This document shows positions 59,931 through 64,000 of a DNA stretch of 64,000 bases, in pieces. The notes beneath the pieces are model-generated. The model searched no databases. It saw nothing but the letters and a program-made list of their open reading frames with translations, and was not told the origin of the DNA. The DNA comes from Bacteroidales bacterium (lineage in GTDB: Bacteria; Bacteroidota; Bacteroidia; Bacteroidales; JAFGUD01): contig JAFGUD010000262.1 of NCBI GenBank assembly GCA_016938685.1, forward strand, positions 1-64,000, read 5' to 3'. Numbering within the stretch: the stretch's first letter is position 1; each line of letters opens with the position of its first letter. The translations under genes were made by a program, and so were the position numbers.

Positions 59931-62861
59931 TTAAATTTTAATTATTTGTTTAATTATTGAATTATTATTTATTTCAATTTTTATTAAATAAATGCCTGAA
60001 TTTAAAGAACTTATGTCTATTTGCGAATTGTTCTGGACGTTTTGTTCAATTAAAACTTTGCCATCTAAACTTAATATCAAAATTTTTGAATTTTCTTGAA
60101 CGTTTTGTAACGTAACAAAATCTTTTGCCGGATTTGGGTAAATTACAACATTAGAATTTGTTTCATCAATTTCTAAATGATTTAAAACAACATTAACAGT
60201 TTGATTATCACTAGCAACAATAACGTCATTTGTGTATGTTTCATAATCCGAGAGAGTTACAGTAAATGAATATGTGTCGTTTGTAAGATTAATAAGCGCG
60301 TTGCCTGCAGCATTTGTTGTTAAATCAACACTATTTATTGAAATGTTTGCTTCTTCAAGTGGGTCTGTTCCATCGGTAACATTAAAAGTAATTAGATATT
60401 CGTTAGCCCAAACATCATTAAGAGTTAATGTTTCATTCGTTAAAATAAACGAGCGATTATCGCCACCGGACCATTCGCCACCTTCCCAGCCTGAATTCAT
60501 AAAATATTTGTATTCGTAGCTGTCTTCATAAAGATTTAAAGCAAGTGAATAAATTCCGTCAGTATCTTCGTCAGTTAAAACAAGAGTTGAATCAAGTCCT
60601 GGCTCTACCCAAGTTTTAAAAGATCCACTAATATAAACAGTGTCATTCATTGGATCAAAATCACCAACAGCTATTTGATTATTCAAATCTACGTTAAAAA
60701 TTGTAGCGTATTTTTTGAAATCAACGGAGAAATTATCAACATCAAAAAAGAAATCACCGGCAGCCCAAGTAGCAAGAATTTTAATCATAATATCTTCATT
60801 TTCGTATTCAGCCAGGTCAATACTGATTTTTGCAAAATCCAAAGAAGTAATATGATTAGATGAATTTATTGTGTAAATAGGTTCTTCCCATGTATTTCCT
60901 CCATCAATAGAAATAATAATTTCAATTTTATCGTCGCCTAATACGGTTGGAGTTGTTGGATATGAAGTGTAATCAACAATTCTGTAATCAAAAGTAAGTT
61001 CTGTTGCTGTTGTGATTCCGGTTAAAGGCATTGTTATAATGTTGCCTGTAGGTGTACTTGACCAAAGATCAATACATAATCCGGTAGATTCATCAACTCC
61101 ATGTTCATCAACTGTTAGGAAGCTGTTTCCTTGCCAATCATCAGGAAGAGAGAAAGATAAGCCTTCAAAATCTTCAAAATAAGGAATAGTAACAGTTGGG
61201 TCAACAATAGTTGTGAAACTCCATTCAGGGCATAAACTTATATCAAGTTCTCCGGTTGCATTTGAAGGTTGAATTTTCCAGAAATAAGTTGTTTCATAGT
61301 CAAAAAGGTCAACAGGAGTGTATGCTGATGTTACAATATCACCATTAACAATATTATAATTTCCGGTTTCGGATCCTAAGTATAATTTGTATGAAGTAGG
61401 TATTCCGCCTGTACTTCCGGCTTGCCATTCTAAATTTGCATCAAGTTCAATATCAGTCGCCATATCAGCAGGAGAAACAACTTCTGCAGCTCCGGGAGCT
61501 TCTACAAAAATAACAGGTCCCATAATATTATCAACGTAAATATTTTTATAAGATAAGCCGCTACCAGAAAAAGCCAAATAATAATTATCAGCAGTAACTG
61601 TGCTTAAATCAACCGAATATAGTGTCCAGTCATAAGGAAGAGTTGCAATTTCAGAACCAGTAACATCATTCCAGGTTATTTTATCGGTAGAATACTGGAT
61701 TTTTAACGAAGGTTCGTCAGAAAAAGCGGAAGTTTTAGCAAAGAAAGTTAAATTTTCAGTTCCTGTTAGTGACACTTTAGGAGTAATAAGTCGCAAATCG
61801 GTATAAGTTGTTCCGGGTCCTGATAAATAAGCAGAATAGGAATCATCAGCTCCGGTAAAAGTAGCTTTGTACCAGTTTCCTTCCATAGACCAACCTTCGG
61901 GTAAAAAATTACCGTCAAAAGTTTCAATAAGCGAGCCTGCTGGGAATGCAACACCAGAAAGAGCTATTTCGTGAGTTTCTTTTGTAATATCATCAATTAT
62001 TTGCAGAGTTGCAGATTTTGAACCGCCTGTTTGAGGGTCAAAAGTTACATTAATAGTATATTCATCGCCCTGATTTAGAGCAATATCTGCAGGTATATCT
62101 GCTAAAATAAAATCAGCAGCATCGGTTCCGGTAATCGTAACTTGTGAACTTAAAATATTTATTGTCCCAATACCTGCATTGCTAATAACAAAATCTTGGT
62201 TTGGAGCAGGATCTCCAATTATTAAAGAACCAAAATCAAAATTACTAAAATCAATTGTAAATACAGGAATAGTTGGTGTGTAAAATACTTGAACATTGTC
62301 AACAAAAATATCATTGTCGGCGTTTGAAGTGGTTGATTCACAGTAAAATCCTATTTTAATATTGCCCGAATAACCTGTGAGTGGAATAGAAATGTGATCT
62401 CCTGTACTAGAAATAACTTCAGTCGATGTCCACAGTTGTAAAATATTATCTGATGACCAGGTTGCTCCGTTATCGGTTGAAATAACAACAGCAAATTTAT
62501 CGTCAACGCCTAATGATGTGGAATTTGTTCCATTCCAGTTAGTTAACGCCAAATCAAAATCCAAAGTGTAGGTTTCAGAGGCACTTAGATTTAAAGAAGG
62601 AGTAAACATCCAATCGTTGACAGATATTCCGTAAATGTTAACTTTTGCGGATTTTCCGTTAGCTACAATGTTTGCGAAATCATCAAGAATCCAAGAGCTG
62701 GAAGTTCCTGTAATTGTAGAACTAACATTTAAAATACCTTTGGCAGCAGTCCAGTTAGTTGGAGGATAAGTGTTAAAAGTTTCATCAACAAGATAAGATT
62801 GCGCAAAAGTTGTTTGCATAATTAGTGCAAATAGTGCAAAAAAAAGTAATTTTTTTCTCAT
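59931..62861 (-). CDS. Secreted multidomain adhesin-like protein with T9SS sorting domain
   Basis: A 976-residue exported protein. A signal peptide (about 1-21, ending TFAQ) is followed by a choice-of-anchor J/cleaved-adhesin domain (about 22-198), a choice-of-anchor D/ASH-like domain (about 205-305), a second anchor-J domain (about 310-450), a fibronectin III-like domain (about 455-560), a third anchor-J domain (about 565-705), a CBM20/48-like starch-binding-type domain (about 710-805), a carboxypeptidase-regulatory-like domain (about 808-880) and a type A sorting domain (about 890-976, VVIYPNPAKDFVTLQN). No catalytic domain is seen. It is probably a surface binding protein for glycans or matrix, delivered by the type IX system. 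Confidence 0.85.
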   Translation of the reverse strand: MRKKLLFFALFALIMQTTFAQSYLVDETFNTYPPTNWTAAKGILNVSSTITGTSSSWILDDFANIVANGKSAKVNIYGISVNDWMFTPSLNLSASETYTLDFDLALTNWNGTNSTSLGVDDKFAVVISTDNGATWSSDNILQLWTSTEVISSTGDHISIPLTGYSGNIKIGFYCESTTSNADNDIFVDNVQVFYTPTIPVFTIDFSNFDFGSLIIGDPAPNQDFVISNAGIGTINILSSQVTITGTDAADFILADIPADIALNQGDEYTINVTFDPQTGGSKSATLQIIDDITKETHEIALSGVAFPAGSLIETFDGNFLPEGWSMEGNWYKATFTGADDSYSAYLSGPGTTYTDLRLITPKVSLTGTENLTFFAKTSAFSDEPSLKIQYSTDKITWNDVTGSEIATLPYDWTLYSVDLSTVTADNYYLAFSGSGLSYKNIYVDNIMGPVIFVEAPGAAEVVSPADMATDIELDANLEWQAGSTGGIPTSYKLYLGSETGNYNIVNGDIVTSAYTPVDLFDYETTYFWKIQPSNATGELDISLCPEWSFTTIVDPTVTIPYFEDFEGLSFSLPDDWQGNSFLTVDEHGVDESTGLCIDLWSSTPTGNIITMPLTGITTATELTFDYRIVDYTSYPTTPTVLGDDKIEIIISIDGGNTWEEPIYTINSSNHITSLDFAKISIDLAEYENEDIMIKILATWAAGDFFFDVDNFSVDFKKYATIFNVDLNNQIAVGDFDPMNDTVYISGSFKTWVEPGLDSTLVLTDEDTDGIYSLALNLYEDSYEYKYFMNSGWEGGEWSGGDNRSFILTNETLTLNDVWANEYLITFNVTDGTDPLEEANISINSVDLTTNAAGNALINLTNDTYSFTVTLSDYETYTNDVIVASDNQTVNVVLNHLEIDETNSNVVIYPNPAKDFVTLQNVQENSKILILSLDGKVLIEQNVQNNSQIDISSLNSGIYLIKIEINNNSIIKQIIKI

Positions 62862-62952
62862 GAATATTAGTTTTTTTGTTTAAAATAATAAGTGAATTTT
62901 TATTGTACAAAATTCCAATATTTTAAGTTTTAAAACTATCGTGTAAACAATG

Positions 62953-62980
62953 AAAAAAAAAAATCATGGAATACCATGAT
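62953..62980 (-). terminator. Terminator of the two-component pair
   Basis: On the minus strand ATCATGG and CCATGAT (62963-62969 and 62974-62980) form a 7-bp stem with a 4-nt loop, followed by a run of 11 T residues. It lies 9 nt after the response regulator stop. Confidence 0.85.
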
Positions 62981-62988
62981 GTTGAAAT

Positions 62989-63633
62989 TTATTCAATAAA
63001 GCCTAATTGCATTGATTTTCGGATAAGACCTGCAAGGTTTTTTACTTCAAATTTCTTGAAAAGATTGCTACGATATGTTTCTATGGTTGGAACGCTTATA
63101 AACAATATTTCCGAAATTTCTTTGCTGGTTTTTTCATCCGCTAAAAGCTCTAAAACCTGCTGTTCTCTTTTTGAAAGTTTTATCAACTTATTATCAGAGG
63201 GAATATTTATTAAGTCGTTGAAAATTAGTTCTTTGATTTGGTTTGAATAATATTTTTCATTGTTTAAAACACATTCTAAGGCAAGTATTATTTCATCTGT
63301 TTGTTGTCCTTTTAGAATTATTGCGTTTACATCAATTTTTACGAGAGGCTTGATTATCTGAATGTCTTCAAACTGAGAAAGAATTACAATTTTTATGTTA
63401 GGATATTTTTTTTTGCAAATTTTTGAAAATTCTAATCCGTTCATTTCTGGCATTGAAATATCAGTTATTACAATTTCAATATTTTTGGACATGAGAATAT
63501 TTAATGCTTCAAGAGCAGAAGTGCATGTTGTTATTGAACCAGTTTTGAGGTTACTTTTTGATATTACGCTCTTAATTCCTTCAAGCAAAACCGGATGATC
63601 GTCAATTATTAGTATTTCGTTAATAGTGTTCAA
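62989..63633 (-). CDS. NarL/LuxR-family response regulator
   Basis: A 214-residue DNA-binding response regulator. The receiver domain (about 5-120) has the acidic pair DD at 11-12, phospho-acceptor Asp58 in VITDISMPEMNG and a conserved Lys near 108 in IILKGQQ. The LuxR-type HTH (about 145-210) has LSKREQQVLELLADEKTSKEI. Its start lies 2 nt after the stop of the histidine kinase gene, so the pair is an operon. The target is not evident; the T9SS adhesin lies directly downstream, after a terminator. Confidence 0.9.
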   Translation of the reverse strand: MNTINEILIIDDHPVLLEGIKSVISKSNLKTGSITTCTSALEALNILMSKNIEIVITDISMPEMNGLEFSKICKKKYPNIKIVILSQFEDIQIIKPLVKIDVNAIILKGQQTDEIILALECVLNNEKYYSNQIKELIFNDLINIPSDNKLIKLSKREQQVLELLADEKTSKEISEILFISVPTIETYRSNLFKKFEVKNLAGLIRKSMQLGFIE

Positions 63634-63635
63634 TT

Positions 63636-64000
63636 TTATATGTTATAATAAGGAAATATTAAAATAATAGTAGTTCCGTGATTTATTTTACTTTCAATTT
63701 TTAATTTTCCATTTAGATATTTAGCCCTTTTAGAAATGTTTTCAAGTCCTATTCCTGTTTTTTTATTTACAACATCAAAACCTACTCCGTCATCGTTGTA
63801 TAATAATCGTATTTCGTTTTCGGTATTTATCAGTTGCAATTCAATTTCCTGACAATTAGCGTGTTTTATTGCGTTAGTAATGAGTTCTTGAGTTATTCTA
63901 TATAAGGTTTTCTGAATTTCTTCGTGATCTTTAATATTGCGCCAAAATAACGAAAAATCATCAAAAAAGTGAATATTAATATTGCTAATTTGGGTTAAAG
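63636..64000 (-). CDS. Sensor histidine kinase, C-terminal part (cut by window end)
   Basis: The reading frame is open to the window edge and gives about 120 residues of a HisKA_3/NarX-type kinase ATPase domain. The N-box ITQELITNAIKHANC, the G1 box YNDDGVGFD and the G2 box TGIGLENISKRA are present, and the protein ends FPYYNI. The internal TTG at 63839 is not the true start. The upstream sensor part lies beyond the window. It partners the response regulator 2 nt downstream. Confidence 0.88.
   Translation of the reverse strand, partial: LTQISNINIHFFDDFSLFWRNIKDHEEIQKTLYRITQELITNAIKHANCQEIELQLINTENEIRLLYNDDGVGFDVVNKKTGIGLENISKRAKYLNGKLKIESKINHGTTIILIFPYYNI

Noticed and set aside
1-64000. tRNA or rRNA genes
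   Set aside because: I looked for TTC-type T-loop and CCA-end patterns and for rRNA-like GC-rich blocks and found none.

Overview
The window is a 64 kb stretch of an AT-rich chromosome that I assign to the phylum Bacteroidota, most likely near the Bacteroidales/Marinilabiliales. The assignment rests on two SusC/SusD pairs, a TonB-dependent receptor followed by a DUF4249-type lipoprotein, two proteins with type IX secretion C-terminal domains, a DAHP synthase/chorismate mutase fusion, many short-signal lipoproteins, an almost complete lack of Shine-Dalgarno sequences, and promoters of the TTG-N19-21-TAnnTTTG type. I saw no rRNA, tRNA, CRISPR array, insertion sequence, integrase or phage gene.

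Layout. 1-11.2 kb: housekeeping and transport genes (fumarase, a GAF-coiled-coil membrane sensor, DNA polymerase III delta, an HD-like protein, DAHP synthase/chorismate mutase, a secreted EEP-family hydrolase, an SLC13-type permease, and a TrkH potassium channel split by a frameshift). 11.2-27.6 kb: a LuxE-like protein, then two tandem SusC-SusD-lipoprotein-lipoprotein operons and a secreted Asp-box protein with a T9SS sorting domain. 27.6-35.2 kb: an M16-like protein without its zinc motif, a membrane protein, a TGS-uridine kinase-like protein, an ABC ATPase without a permease, S4 protein/Pth/L25, and a dicarboxylate or amino-acid symporter. 35.6-46.7 kb: two large SpoIIE-type phosphatase sensors flanking an RRM protein, a YgjP-type metallopeptidase, a TonB receptor with DUF4249 partner and a small secreted protein. 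46.9-51.0 kb: MazG, four cell-envelope or unknown genes and a thioesterase. 51.2-64 kb, all minus strand: a 1523-residue AMP-forming acyl-CoA synthetase/unknown/GNAT fusion, a STAND-like AAA ATPase coupled to an NmrA-like oxidoreductase, a WG-repeat lipoprotein, a multidomain T9SS-secreted adhesin, and a NarL-type response regulator with its histidine kinase running off the window end.

How the genes work together. The SusCD operons and the TonB receptor/DUF4249 pair form three outer-membrane uptake systems. No glycoside hydrolase or polysaccharide lyase accompanies them, so the substrate is open. The SpoIIE proteins, the GAF protein and the two-component pair are signalling inputs whose targets lie elsewhere.

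The least expected signals are: (a) intergenic arrays with strict 7-bp (one 8-bp) periodicity that start at gene stop codons (4866-4991, 39361-39408, 46858-46899, 51015-51175), share vocabulary and drift in sequence while keeping register; (b) a T TTT TTA stop junction that exactly restores the trkH frame by -1 slippage; (c) the synthetase-GNAT fusion with about 750 residues of unrecognised middle; (d) a perfect AGGAGG site before a small secreted protein in a phylum that rarely uses such sites.
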